Positions 15,630 through 24,017 are shown, numbered from the stretch's first letter. The stretch is 57,981 nt of DNA from an uncultured Collinsella sp. (GCA_902492755.1 CABUNB010000008.1:1-57981); one strand, 5' to 3'. Notes: a model not told the origin generated them from the sequence alone. Made by a program: numbers and translations.

Positions 15630-16919
15630 ATGAGCGATATTTTGGACGTCTACGGTCGTGAGGTGCTCGACAGCCGCGGCAATCCCACCGTCGAGGTCGA
15701 GGTCGTGCTCGAGGACGGCAGCTTTGGCCGCGCAATGGTGCCTTCGGGTGCTTCGACCGGTGCCTTTGAGGCATGTGAGCTGCGCGACGGCGACAAGGGC
15801 CGCTATCTGGGCAAGGGTGTCTCGCAGGCCGTCGAGCACGTCAACAACGAGTGCGCTAACGCCGTCGTGGGCCTCGATGCCTTCGACCAGCGCGCCGTCG
15901 ATGCCGCGCTGATTGCCGCGGACGGTACCCCCAACAAGACCAAGCTCGGTGCCAACGCCATTCTGGGCGTGTCGCTGGCCGTTGCCCGCGCCGCTGCCGA
16001 GTCGTCGGGCCTGTCGCTGTACCAGTACCTGGGCGGCGTCAACGCCCACCTGCTGCCCACGCCCATGATGAACATCCTCAACGGCGGCGTGCATGCCGAC
16101 AATAACGTCGACTTCCAGGAGTTCATGATCATGCCGGTGGGCGCTCCGAGCTTTGCCGAGGGCCTGCGTTGGTGCGCCGAGGTCTACCACACCCTCAAGG
16201 GCGTGCTGCACGAGGCCGGCCTGGGCGGCGGCGTGGGCGACGAGGGCGGCTTCGCACCCAACCTCAAGACCAATGCCGAACCGTTCGAGTACATCACCAA
16301 GGCCGTGGAGAAGGCCGGCTTTAAGCCCGGCGTCGACTTCATGTACGCCATGGACCCGGCCTCGACCGAGTTCTACAACGCCGAGACCGGTATGTACGAG
16401 CTCAAGGGCGAGGGCGTGGAGTACACGAGCGCCCAGATGGTTGATTACTGGGAGAAGCTCGTCGACACCTATCCCATCATCTCCATCGAGGACGGCATGG
16501 CCGAGGAGGACTGGGACGGCTGGGTCGAGCTTACCCGTCGCATTGGCAACAAGGTGCAGCTGGTGGGCGACGACCTGTTCGTCACCAACACCGAGCGCCT
16601 CAAGAAGGGCATCGAGCTGGGTGCCGCCAACGCGATCCTGGTTAAGGTCAACCAGATCGGCACGCTCACCGAGTCGCTCGAGGCCATCGAGACCGCCAAG
16701 GAGGCCGGTTACGCTTGCATCGTGAGCCACCGCTCCGGCGAGACCGAGGACTCCACGATCGCCGACCTGGTCGTGGGTGTTAATGCCGGTCAGATTAAGT
16801 CGGGCGCCCCGTGCCGCAGCGACCGTATCGCCAAGTACAACCAACTCATCCGTATCGAGGACGAGCTCGAGGGCAGCGCGCGCTTCGCCGGCAAGGCCGC
16901 GTTCTACAACATTCGCTAG
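15630..16919 (+). CDS. eno: Enolase
   Basis: A 429-aa enolase converting 2-phosphoglycerate to phosphoenolpyruvate. Clear blocks: VYGREVLDSRGNPT at the start, GAST loop, GANAILGVSLAVARA, MMNILNGGVHADN, the metal ligand regions SIEDGMAEEDW and VGDDLFVTN, the catalytic lysine region ILVKVNQIGTLTE, and SHRSGETEDS. Full length and intact. GAGAGGGAG precedes the ATG. Its own transcription unit, bounded by terminators on both sides. Confidence 0.98.
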   Translation: MSDILDVYGREVLDSRGNPTVEVEVVLEDGSFGRAMVPSGASTGAFEACELRDGDKGRYLGKGVSQAVEHVNNECANAVVGLDAFDQRAVDAALIAADGTPNKTKLGANAILGVSLAVARAAAESSGLSLYQYLGGVNAHLLPTPMMNILNGGVHADNNVDFQEFMIMPVGAPSFAEGLRWCAEVYHTLKGVLHEAGLGGGVGDEGGFAPNLKTNAEPFEYITKAVEKAGFKPGVDFMYAMDPASTEFYNAETGMYELKGEGVEYTSAQMVDYWEKLVDTYPIISIEDGMAEEDWDGWVELTRRIGNKVQLVGDDLFVTNTERLKKGIELGAANAILVKVNQIGTLTESLEAIETAKEAGYACIVSHRSGETEDSTIADLVVGVNAGQIKSGAPCRSDRIAKYNQLIRIEDELEGSARFAGKAAFYNIR

Positions 16920-16991
16920 GCAAACGGCGTGCGCGGGGCGGGGCTGACTCGGATTCGCCTCGCTCCCGCCGGGCGCTGTTGAGCACCATTG

Positions 16992-17023
16992 GGCGCTGGG
17001 CCATATGGCTCAGCGCCTTTTTT
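16992..17023 (+). terminator. Intrinsic terminator after eno
   Basis: An 11-bp stem (16992-17002 with 17007-17017, one G-U) with a 4-nt loop followed by six T residues, 72 bp after the enolase stop. Confidence 0.9.
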
Positions 17024-17114
17024 ATGTCGAGCAAGGGCCGCCGAAGGCGTTGCGCGCGCTCGTGCTATAACTAAAAGACTTAGCGCAAACAAACCTCAAC
17101 CGCACAAGGCGCAC

Positions 17115-17885
17115 ATGGATCAGATTTACGACAACAGGTACTATTCCGCCGGTTCGCGTGAGCCGTCGCCTCGCCGTGCGCGCACGGTGCAGCTCGGCGG
17201 GTCCGATTACGCCGGTGCCGACTGCTCCACGCAGCGACCGACAAGTGCCTCACACTCCCGTGCTCAAGTGAATACGTCGACGGACCGCCCGCTACGTTCG
17301 GTGCGCCCGGCGCACTCGGAGCATGCTCAGCGTTCCTCGGCTCAAACGCATGAAAAGCCGAGTAGGCCCTCGAACCGTCTTTCGGGCTCGGACTTCATGC
17401 ATTACGCCAACGATAACGCGGTGGTCAAGGCAATCTACGACTTTACCCACGGTCCCCAGCGGGGGCTGTTTGTTGGCATTGTCGTCGCCCTGGCGCTTGT
17501 GAGCCTGTATTTCCCCGTGCGCGACCTGTATGTGGCAAAACGCTCGAGCGACATCTTGGCCAAGCAGGTCGAGATTCGCGAGCAATATAACGACGACCTG
17601 CAAAAAAGCGTCGACAAGCTGCTCTCGGAGGAGGGTATCAAGGACGCGGCATCCGAGGACCTGGGCCTGGTGATGCCCGGCGAGAAGAGGATTGAAGTGC
17701 AGGGCCTGGACGACGATTCGGATGCCTCGTCGAGCAAAAAGTCCTCAAACGCCAAGAAGGCCAGCGAAGTGGCCAAGGAAATCGAAGAAGTCGGTAAGGA
17801 CGCGCCGTGGTACATCCAAGCGCTCGACATGCTGTTTGGGTTTAACGGCGTCGAGGGTCAGACGGTCGTGTCCAACGGCAAATAG
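17115..17885 (+). CDS. FtsB/DivIC-like septum formation protein
   Basis: A 256-aa single-pass membrane protein. Residues 1 to about 105 are a polar, Ser/Arg-rich cytoplasmic region; a hydrophobic segment (GLFVGIVVALALVSLYF) near residues 117-133 is the membrane anchor; a short coiled coil (VEIREQYNDDLQ...) and the AASEDLGLVMPGE block follow. That arrangement is typical of the DivIC/FtsB family, which works with FtsL and FtsQ at the division septum. The tail is Lys/Ser/Glu-rich. ATG 17115 is chosen because longer versions run through the eno terminator. It is followed by ppx 20 bp downstream, a common pairing in Gram-positive actinobacteria. Confidence 0.8.
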   Translation: MDQIYDNRYYSAGSREPSPRRARTVQLGGSDYAGADCSTQRPTSASHSRAQVNTSTDRPLRSVRPAHSEHAQRSSAQTHEKPSRPSNRLSGSDFMHYANDNAVVKAIYDFTHGPQRGLFVGIVVALALVSLYFPVRDLYVAKRSSDILAKQVEIREQYNDDLQKSVDKLLSEEGIKDAASEDLGLVMPGEKRIEVQGLDDDSDASSSKKSSNAKKASEVAKEIEEVGKDAPWYIQALDMLFGFNGVEGQTVVSNGK

Positions 17886-17905
17886 CGCCCGGAGGGGAGC
17901 TCGCA

Positions 17906-18910
17906 ATGACAAATTGCAAACGCTATAAGGTGGCCGCGATCGACCTGGGAACGGTGTCGTCGCGACTGGTGTTGGCCCAGGTCGAGGGCGGGGCAATCGT
18001 GGAATCGTCCAAGCATACCGAGATTACCGATCTGGGTGAGGGCGTGGACGCGACGGGCCGCTTTTGCGAGGCGGCCGTTGAGCGCGTGCTCGCTGCGTGC
18101 CGCATGTTTGTGGACGAGGCTCGTGCCTTTAGGGCCGCGTGCATCTGCACCACCTGCACGAGCGCCGCGCGCGATGCGTCCAATGCCGCGCTGCTGCTGG
18201 ACGGCCTGCGCGATCTGGGGCTTGAGCCACAGGTGATTCCGGGCGAGGTCGAGGCACGCCTGACGTTTTTTGGCGTGGCGCACGACTTTGCCGGCGAGCG
18301 CATCATTGTTGCCGATTCGGGCGGCGGATCCACGGAGCTCGCGACGGGCGTCTATGCGCCGGAGCGTGGCGTCTTTGCGCTAGAAGGGACGCGCTCGCTG
18401 GACATTGGCTGCCGCCGCGTGACGGAGCGGTTTTTCTTGACGCTGCCACCCGCACGCGGCGAGCTTGCTGCCGCTGCCGCGTGGGCAGGCGAGCAGTTCG
18501 CCGCCTATTTTGAAGGCCTGCCCAGCGACTTTGAGCGCGCCGAGCGTCTGGTCGCGGTGGGTGGCACGGTGACTACGCTGGTGGCTCTGGTCCACGAGCT
18601 GGAACCGTACGATTCGAGCTTTGTTCACCTACGCGAGCTGTCGCTGGAGCAGGTCTCGGCCGCTATCGAGCGCATGTCTGTGTTGGACGCGGAAGGCATC
18701 GCCGCGCTGCCGGGTGTACAGCCCAAACGCGCGGGCGTGATTCTGGCCGGTGCCGTGGTGATCCGCGAGCTCATGCGTGCCGGCGGCTACGATGCGCTCA
18801 CCGTAAGCGAGAACAGCCTCCTCGCCGGCATGGCTGCCACCATCAACGAGACTCTCGACGGCGCGACCCCCACCATCGGCTGGACCCCCAGCCTCAGCGC
18901 CCTCCAATAA
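17906..18910 (+). CDS. Ppx/GppA-family phosphatase (exopolyphosphatase)
   Basis: A 334-aa member of the ASKHA-fold Ppx/GppA family. It has the phosphate-1 loop AAIDLGTVSSRLVLA at the N-terminus, the CTTCTSAARDASN region, the IPGEVEARLTFFG segment with the catalytic Glu, and the phosphate-2 DSGGGSTEL loop, then the family's AVGGTVT block. It is the short (Ppx2-like) version without the C-terminal helical domain. Function is hydrolysis of polyphosphate and/or pppGpp; which one is not decidable here. GGAGGGGAG precedes the ATG. Confidence 0.88.
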   Translation: MTNCKRYKVAAIDLGTVSSRLVLAQVEGGAIVESSKHTEITDLGEGVDATGRFCEAAVERVLAACRMFVDEARAFRAACICTTCTSAARDASNAALLLDGLRDLGLEPQVIPGEVEARLTFFGVAHDFAGERIIVADSGGGSTELATGVYAPERGVFALEGTRSLDIGCRRVTERFFLTLPPARGELAAAAAWAGEQFAAYFEGLPSDFERAERLVAVGGTVTTLVALVHELEPYDSSFVHLRELSLEQVSAAIERMSVLDAEGIAALPGVQPKRAGVILAGAVVIRELMRAGGYDALTVSENSLLAGMAATINETLDGATPTIGWTPSLSALQ

Positions 18911-19004
18911 GTTGCGGTGAAATACGGACTAAAATCGCCCTTTCGGGCACCAAACAGTCCCTATTCCACCGCAACTCACCATTTGTATCGGCATCCAAAA
19001 GAAA

Positions 19005-19035
19005 CGAGCCCGCATCCCAAAAGGGTACGGGCTCG
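19005..19035 (-). terminator. Second-copy hairpin downstream of tRNA-Leu remnant
   Basis: 19005-19018 pairs with 19023-19035 (one bulge); on the minus strand the stem is followed by TTTCTTTT. It is the upstream duplicate of the tRNA terminator at 19202. Confidence 0.6.
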
Positions 19036-19201
19036 CAAGCAATCACATGGTAGGGGCGGTGGGACGTCTGCGCATTTGCTGCGCAAATCCGCACCGGCTT
19101 CGGCCGCCTGTCGGCGCCCTCGCCGGCTCGCTGCGGACGCTGCGCGTCCGCTTGACGCTCGCCCCCTCGCGGGTTCGAGCCCCACCGGCGTCCAAAAGAA
19201 A

Positions 19202-19234
19202 CGAGCCCGCATCCCTGGGGGGGACACGAGCTCG
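19202..19234 (-). terminator. Terminator of the tRNA-Leu gene
   Basis: 19202-19215 pairs imperfectly with 19221-19234; read on the minus strand the stem is followed by TTTCTTTT. It starts 12 bp after the CCA end of the tRNA. Confidence 0.7.
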
Positions 19235-19245
19235 TAAACAATACG

Positions 19246-19330
19246 TGGTAGGGGCGGTGGGACTCGAACCCACAATCCTTGCGGCGAGAGATTTTAAGTC
19301 TCCTGCGTATGCCAATTCCGCCACGCCCCC
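19246..19330 (-). tRNA. tRNA-Leu (anticodon UAA)
   Basis: On the minus strand the sequence folds into a class II tRNA: 7-bp acceptor stem (19324-19330 with 19250-19256, ending in one G-U), D-arm, an anticodon arm with loop containing TTAA and anticodon TAA, a long variable arm as expected for leucine, and a T-arm with GGTTCGAGTCC. Discriminator A and an encoded CCA (19246-19248) are present. Length 85 nt including CCA. Confidence 0.95.
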
Positions 19331-19361
19331 GTGAGACTAGAAGTCTAGCACAAGCCGTCCG

Positions 19362-19985
19362 TTACGCGTTGACGGCCATCGAGTGTTGGCCCGACTTCTC
19401 GAGGAACTCTTGGAACTTGGCCTCGTCGCCCTTGTTTTGGTACTGCAGCGCCAGCAGATACTCCAGGCGGCAGCGCTTGACCGGGTCGTCGCCGGCCTCC
19501 TTGAGCATGCGCTCCAGCTCGGGAATGTCGTTGTGGCGCTTGAGGATCATCGTGTCGTACATCAGTTGGCATTCGTGTGCGACCGCCTCGGCCTGACCGC
19601 CCTCAAAGCCCTTGATCTCGTGCAGCAACTCCTTAGACTTTTTGCGGTCCTCCTGGCCAACGTAGTAGTTAAAGGCCTTGATCACCAGGTCGACGCGCTG
19701 CATCTTGGGGAGGTTGAGTCCCAGCAGCAGGTCGAACATCTCGCTGGCGCGCTCGTGGTCCTCGCGCAGCAGATAGGAGTTCAGACGCAGGTAGTCGCGG
19801 TTGTAGCGCGGGTACAGCATGCTGGTGAGTTTGCCGTCGAGCAAACGATCGAACTCGTCCCACTGCTTGGCAGCCATAAGCTGCTGCAGACGCTTGAACG
19901 TGGTGCGTTTTTTGACGCTAAAGAACACCGACACGCCGATGCAGATGATAACGACGGCGGTCCAGAGTGTGCGGGAATCGGGCAT
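19362..19985 (-). CDS. Membrane-anchored helical-repeat protein of unknown function
   Basis: A 207-aa protein with one N-terminal membrane segment (WTAVVIICIGVSVFFSV, residues about 7-23) followed by a cytoplasmic, charged helical region that looks like degenerate TPR-like repeats (pairs of amphipathic helices, e.g. around WDEFDRLLDGKL and EFLEKSG). I do not recognise a family. ATG 19985 follows AAGGA; a longer frame to 20096 is rejected as it lacks a ribosome binding site. Its end lies 31 bp from the tRNA-Leu 5' end. It may be a scaffold or assembly protein; no enzymatic motif is seen. Confidence 0.75.
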   Translation of the reverse strand: MPDSRTLWTAVVIICIGVSVFFSVKKRTTFKRLQQLMAAKQWDEFDRLLDGKLTSMLYPRYNRDYLRLNSYLLREDHERASEMFDLLLGLNLPKMQRVDLVIKAFNYYVGQEDRKKSKELLHEIKGFEGGQAEAVAHECQLMYDTMILKRHNDIPELERMLKEAGDDPVKRCRLEYLLALQYQNKGDEAKFQEFLEKSGQHSMAVNA

Positions 19986-20148
19986 GTTAGGGTCCTTAGT
20001 CGCTCGTAAGGCGAGCGGTATGACAACACGTACTAGATGTATTATACGCAGCGCACAAGCAAACTGGCATAAAAGCTCATCGAGGCTGAGTGCCATCGCT
20101 CGCTGCGGTACACTTACCTAAAGTAAACCATGAAGGGAGACACTACCT

Positions 20149-20436
20149 ATGAAGAAGATCGTTTTGGCTTGCGGTGCTGGCGCTGCTACTTCCACGCTTG
20201 TTGCCCAGAAGGTCGCCACCCTGCTCGACGCCAACGGTTACGCCGACAAGTACGAGATCGTGCAGTGCGCCATCTCCGAGGCCAAGGACTACTGCGACGA
20301 GGGTGCCGATCTGCTGATCGCCACCACCGTTGCCCCCGAGGGCCTCACCTGCCCGTACGTGAGCGGCGTGCCCTTCATGACCGGCATGAACCGCGTCGCT
20401 GCCGAGAAGGCCGTTCTCGACGTCATGGCTCAGTAG
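20149..20436 (+). CDS. PTS IIB component, galactitol/lactose type
   Basis: A 95-aa free-standing PTS IIB with the P-loop-like phosphocysteine motif VLACGAGAATSTL, Cys8 being the phosphorylated residue, as in GatB-type IIB proteins. The typical partner IIA and IIC genes are not next to it; instead a VOC-fold protein follows 11 bp downstream. It could serve a IIC elsewhere, or act as a phosphorylation-dependent regulator. GAAGGGAG lies before the ATG. Confidence 0.88.
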   Translation: MKKIVLACGAGAATSTLVAQKVATLLDANGYADKYEIVQCAISEAKDYCDEGADLLIATTVAPEGLTCPYVSGVPFMTGMNRVAAEKAVLDVMAQ

Positions 20437-20447
20437 GCGCTACCTGT

Positions 20448-20822
20448 ATGAATGAGCAGAACGCCAATCCGGTCGAGCTCTTTGGCATGCGCGTTGCCCA
20501 TGTGGGCATTAACGCCACCGATCCGGCAGACGCCCTGGAGATCGCGGAGCTGTTCTCGACGATGATGGGCCTGCCCGTTATCGAGACCCCGGTTTCGTAC
20601 TTTAACGATTCGCTGATCGAGGTCATGAAGCAGAACGGTCGTGGCACCAAGGGCCACATCGGCTTTGCCGTCAACGACATCGATGCGGCCGAGAAGTGGT
20701 TTGCCGAGCGCGGGCTCGAGGTCAACGAGGAGTCGCGCGTGCTGCTGCCCGACGGCGGCACCAAGCTCGTGTACTTTAAGCGCGAGTTCGCCGGCTTCGC
20801 CGTGCACCTGTGCCGCGAGTAG
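20448..20822 (+). CDS. VOC-superfamily (glyoxalase-like) protein
   Basis: A 124-aa protein with the beta-alpha-beta-beta-beta pattern of the vicinal oxygen chelate fold: FGMRVAHVGINATDP..A, then a small helix, EVMKQNGRGTKGHIGFAVNDID, and VYFKREFAGFAVHLCRE. Candidate metal ligands are His in AHVGI, His in GHIGF and Glu at the end. Domains of this type occur as C-terminal extensions of some KDPG aldolases, which I note only as family memory. Substrate unknown. The start follows the IIB gene closely, so the two are probably co-expressed. Confidence 0.75.
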   Translation: MNEQNANPVELFGMRVAHVGINATDPADALEIAELFSTMMGLPVIETPVSYFNDSLIEVMKQNGRGTKGHIGFAVNDIDAAEKWFAERGLEVNEESRVLLPDGGTKLVYFKREFAGFAVHLCRE

Positions 20823-20845
20823 CGCACAGGCTGCTATAGCTAGCA

Positions 20846-20880
20846 AAAGGGATAGGGCCGCATGGCCTTATCCCTTTATT
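20846..20880. terminator. Bidirectional terminator between the VOC gene and the histidine kinase
   Basis: A 14-bp stem (20846-20859 with 20864-20877, one G-U) with a GCAT loop; T-rich on the + strand (TTTATTTAT) and A-rich before it, which serves the minus strand. Confidence 0.9.
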
Positions 20881-20896
20881 TATGCCGAGGGGCTTT

Positions 20897-22192
20897 CTAT
20901 CGTGGCAGGCGAATCGTAAAGCGGCTGCCGACCCCTTCGACCGAGGTCACACCGATGACGCCGCCATGGCTATCGACAATCCACTTGGCAATGGCAAGCC
21001 CCAGACCCGAGCCCTGCGCGCCGGCATCGCGCGCGTTGTCGGCGCGATAGAACCGTTCAAACGCGTGAGCTGCGGATTCCTGGTTCATGCCGATGCCCTC
21101 GTCCTCAACACTTATGTCGATCGTGCCCGCGCCCGCATCCGGCGTCACGCCAAATGTGACGGACGTTCCCGCGTCCGAATACTTGGCGGCGTTTTGCACG
21201 ATCACGCGCAGAGCCTGCTTCACGAGCGCCACGTCAACGGGCGCGTCGCAGCGCGGGTCGCTGACAAGCGCAGCGTCGTACGCCAGTCGATACGTGTGCG
21301 CGGCATCGATCATCTGCGATTCCTCGCATACCTCGCCGACTAGCGCGGCCAGGTTGGTATTCGCACGCCGCAGGACCGTGCGCCCGGCATCGCCGCGCGC
21401 CAAAAACAGCAGCTGCTCCACGAGCTCCTGCATATGCTCGCTTTCGGCCTTGAGCGAGGCAATGGACTCTGTCAGCACGTCCGGGTCGTCTTTGCCCCAG
21501 CGGTCGAGCATGTTTACGTAACCCTGAATCACCGCGATGGGCGTGCGCAGCTCGTGGCTCGCATCGTTGACAAAGCGCATCTGCTGCAACTTGGCCTCTT
21601 GCATCTGGCGCAGTAGGCGGTTGAGTGCAACCTCGATGCTTGCCAGGTCGGCGTCGCCAGTAGTGACGCTCGGCGAGTCGACGCTTGCGCGCTCGATGGC
21701 TTGCTCCAGTGTTTCCATCTTGCCGCCGGAGAGCTGCATGCGGCCGAGTTCGTCCACGCGCAAGGCCAGGTCGTTGAGCGGCGCCATAGTGCGGCGCACG
21801 CGGCGGGCGCCGCCGAGCATATCGAGCACGCTGATAACCTGCCAGCCCGCAACGACAAGGTAGAGGGGCCATAGCGTGACGAGGTCCTGTGCGAGGGGGA
21901 AGGTCTTGGTGCTACGCGCAAGCTCGACGGTATAGGTAAGCGTTGTCAGGTCCCAGCCGCGTGCGGGGGTCAGCGACATGCTGCGAACGGCGGCGCCGGG
22001 GATCCATCCCGCGGTAAACGCGCCGTCGGGCAGCGTCTGGTTGTAGCCATAGACGAGGATCGCCGCCGCAGCAAGCAGCAGCAACAGATTCAGCCAGACG
22101 TAGCTCACCAAGCGGCGCCACATATAGCTCCAGTTGATGGCGCGGGCGATGGAGGTGACGCGCTTGGTCTCGGCGTTACGCGCGGCAGACAT
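20897..22192 (-). CDS. Two-component sensor histidine kinase
   Basis: A 431-aa membrane kinase. Two membrane segments (about 31-50 and 105-125) flank a short extracytoplasmic loop of about 55 residues; a HAMP-like linker follows; the HisKA dimerisation helix has NDASHELRTPIAVI with phospho-acceptor His213; the ATPase domain has the N-box (VKQALRVIVQNAAKYS), the DEGIGM G1 box, and GSGLGLAIAKWIV. It overlaps the response regulator by 17 bp, the usual arrangement for a cognate pair. ATG 22192 is chosen over an in-frame start at 22567 that would lie inside the regulator. Signal unknown. Confidence 0.93.
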   Translation of the reverse strand: MSAARNAETKRVTSIARAINWSYMWRRLVSYVWLNLLLLLAAAAILVYGYNQTLPDGAFTAGWIPGAAVRSMSLTPARGWDLTTLTYTVELARSTKTFPLAQDLVTLWPLYLVVAGWQVISVLDMLGGARRVRRTMAPLNDLALRVDELGRMQLSGGKMETLEQAIERASVDSPSVTTGDADLASIEVALNRLLRQMQEAKLQQMRFVNDASHELRTPIAVIQGYVNMLDRWGKDDPDVLTESIASLKAESEHMQELVEQLLFLARGDAGRTVLRRANTNLAALVGEVCEESQMIDAAHTYRLAYDAALVSDPRCDAPVDVALVKQALRVIVQNAAKYSDAGTSVTFGVTPDAGAGTIDISVEDEGIGMNQESAAHAFERFYRADNARDAGAQGSGLGLAIAKWIVDSHGGVIGVTSVEGVGSRFTIRLPR

Positions 22193-22946
22193 AACCCACC
22201 CCGCGCACGGTCTGGATGATGCGGGCGCCGCCGGCGTCCTCGATCTTGGCGCGCAGGTGCGCGATGTGCACGTCGACGTTGTTGGTGTCGCCCACGTATT
22301 CGTAGCCCAGCGCTTCGTGCGCGATGCGCTCGCGCGTGAGCACGGTCTCGGCATGCGCCATAAGCAGGGCGAGGACATCGAACTCGCGGGCCGTGAGCGC
22401 GATGGGCGAGCCGCCGACCGTGACTTCGCGGCGGTCGGGGTCGAGCGCGACCGAGCCCACGGTGAGCGCAGCGGGAGAGGGCATGGCAGAGGCTTGGGTC
22501 GAGGCGCTGACCGGGGGCACCGCAGCGGCACCCGTAGCGCCCTCCCCGGCCCCAACGCCGCCAACACCCGAAGCCGCCCGTACGGCCTCAGCGCGCTTCA
22601 ACGCCACGCGGATCCGTGCGAAAAGCTCCTCGATCGCAAACGGCTTGGTCAGGTAATCGTCAGCACCGGCGTCAAGCCCTGCCACCTTGTCCATCACGGC
22701 ATCGCGCGCGGTGACCATGATCACCGGCACATCCTTGTGCTTGCGTACGCGCCGCAGCACCTCCATGCCGTTGAGCTGCGGCAACAGTACATCGAGCAGA
22801 ATCAGATCGTAGTCGCGCTCCAGCGCCAGGTCAACGGCGGTGCGTCCGTCGGCGGCGTGCTCCACCTGGTAGCCCTCGTGCTCCAGCTCGAGTGTCACAA
22901 AGCGGGCGATTTTCTCCTCGTCCTCTACGATCAGGATTCGTGCCAT
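22176..22946 (-). CDS. OmpR/PhoB-family response regulator
   Basis: A 256-aa regulator. The receiver domain (1-120) has the acidic pocket VEDEE, phospho-acceptor Asp52 in LILLDVLLP, Thr in MVTARD and Lys in LTKPFAIEEL. The C-terminal winged helix (about 160-256) ends in VRGVGYVCRA as in the OmpR family. The linker (about 122-160) is unusually long and rich in Gly, Ala, Ser and Pro. It lies upstream of, and overlaps, its kinase gene. Confidence 0.95.
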   Translation of the reverse strand: MARILIVEDEEKIARFVTLELEHEGYQVEHAADGRTAVDLALERDYDLILLDVLLPQLNGMEVLRRVRKHKDVPVIMVTARDAVMDKVAGLDAGADDYLTKPFAIEELFARIRVALKRAEAVRAASGVGGVGAGEGATGAAAVPPVSASTQASAMPSPAALTVGSVALDPDRREVTVGGSPIALTAREFDVLALLMAHAETVLTRERIAHEALGYEYVGDTNNVDVHIAHLRAKIEDAGGARIIQTVRGVGYVCRA

Positions 22947-22964
22947 ACGTGCCCCCGTCTGCGA

Positions 22965-23507
22965 TTACTTGTCGTCGTTCAGATTTTGCTTGATGTCGTC
23001 CGCGGCATTGGCGGCGCTGTCCATCAGGTTGTTGATGCTGCCGGGCACGTCGCCGTCGCTATCGATGCGGTAGCGCATGCCAAAGAACAGGCCAAGCAGC
23101 ATCAGCCATATCGTGGCGCCCCAGGCAAACAGCGCGACGATGGGGATCAGGATGGGGATGTTGAGGATGATCGCATCGCGGCGCGTGGCGATAAACTTGG
23201 TGTCCAGACTCAGGCGGAAGAGCTTTTTGAGGTACTCCCACACGCTGTCCATCTTCTTGGAGAAGTCGGTCTTTTCGCTCGACTTTTCGTAGGCTGCCTG
23301 CGCGGCGACCATCTCGGCAGAGGGCTCATCGACTGGCGCGGACTCGGTGGCGGCATGCGCCGACGTGGTCTGGGTCTTGCCCTGCGACTCGAGCCAAATG
23401 ATGGCATCCAAAACGTTACCGTCGGCAGCGTCGAGCGCCGCCTTGGCATCGGTGTAGCTCACGTTGCACTTGGTGCGGATGGTTTCAACTTTTTCGAGGT
23501 CGTCCAT
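22965..23507 (-). CDS. DUF4342-type protein with UBA-like N-terminus
   Basis: A 180-aa protein. Residues 1-45 form the UBA/TS-N-like three-helix motif (EKVETIRTKCNVSYTDAKAALDAADGNVLDAIIWLE) split by short loops; a variable polar linker follows; a region near 85-110 is basic and amphipathic; a hydrophobic segment (about 112-140) is the membrane anchor; the tail is acidic. This matches the layout of DUF4342 proteins. It directly precedes the two-component genes (18-bp gap). AAAGGACAGG lies before ATG 23507. Function unknown. Confidence 0.8.
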   Translation of the reverse strand: MDDLEKVETIRTKCNVSYTDAKAALDAADGNVLDAIIWLESQGKTQTTSAHAATESAPVDEPSAEMVAAQAAYEKSSEKTDFSKKMDSVWEYLKKLFRLSLDTKFIATRRDAIILNIPILIPIVALFAWGATIWLMLLGLFFGMRYRIDSDGDVPGSINNLMDSAANAADDIKQNLNDDK

Positions 23508-23718
23508 GACCTGTCCTTTCGTTCGATGGGCGCGACGCCGGGCGATCTACCCAGGCGCGAGCGTTGTGTTCGGCGGCCTGCGTTGCACCGCTCCGCCCTT
23601 GGTCGAACTCTATAGTGCAGGTTATAGATTAAGCGATTCTTGAGCCAAGATTAATGTTGGATGAGTTTTTGGGTGGCGGTGGGGAAGGGAGAGGTGTCTT
23701 TCTGGATAGCTAGCAGCG

Positions 23719-23896
23719 AGGTCTAATACTTTTCCGAGAAGTGAACGAGCTAAATCGGGCTCCCGATGCATCGACACTGTAAGGGCATCGTTTCTTGCGG
23801 TTTCGATACTAGAATCCTGCGATTTTGTTCTCAAATAATGCGGATGCTCCAGGGGTCCAAAAACAGCCGTTCACTTCGCGGAAAAGTATTAGACCT
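23719..23896. repeat. Inverted-repeat element (MITE-like, about 178 bp)
   Basis: The 29-nt arms 23719-23747 and 23868-23896 are inverted copies with a single mismatch, separated by 120 bp without a convincing reading frame. It sits in the 510-bp gap between the DUF4342 gene and the AbiE pair, i.e. at the border of the accessory region. Short GCAGCG strings flank both ends. It could be a non-autonomous mobile element or a pair of regulatory sites. Confidence 0.55.
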
Positions 23897-23991
23897 TGGC
23901 AGCGGAGAGCGGTGACCTAACGGCAAGCCGGCGGCAGAAATGGGATAGGCGAAGCGCACCGATCGTATAGAATCAAAAATGCGTTTCAAAA

Positions 23992-24008
23992 GTATGAAAA
24001 TATCATAC
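23992..24008. promoter_or_regulatory. Putative AbiEi operator (inverted repeat)
   Basis: GTATGA-5 nt-TCATAC lies 10 bp before the antitoxin start, in an AT-rich promoter-like stretch. AbiEi antitoxins are known to repress their own operon by binding inverted repeats, so the site fits autoregulation. Inference from position and symmetry. Confidence 0.5.
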
Positions 24009-24017
24009 AATTGCAAC

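Larger units (their letters stand above)
18994..19263. repeat. Duplicated terminator and tRNA-Leu 3' end
   Basis: Two copies of a unit lie in this gene-free 335-bp gap. Part one (25 nt) is identical at 18994-19018 and 19191-19215 and forms one arm of a hairpin. Part two, the last 18 nt of the tRNA-Leu as read on the + strand, is identical at 19048-19065 and 19246-19263. The copy at 19048 is a broken tRNA end. Between them a GC-rich stretch ends (19169-19194) in what looks like a T-arm and acceptor end of a different tRNA on the + strand, with a mismatch in the T-stem. This looks like debris from recombination at tRNA genes. Confidence 0.6.

Noticed and set aside
15546..16844. 432-codon minus-strand frame opposite enolase
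   Set aside because: Antisense shadow of a clear enolase gene.
18994..19263. CRISPR-like repeats
   Set aside because: Only two copies, each matching a terminator and tRNA end; no regular spacers.
22134..23615. 493-codon plus-strand frame opposite the response regulator and DUF4342 gene
   Set aside because: Shadow frame; His/Arg/Gln-rich translation without motif, while the minus strand has intact families.
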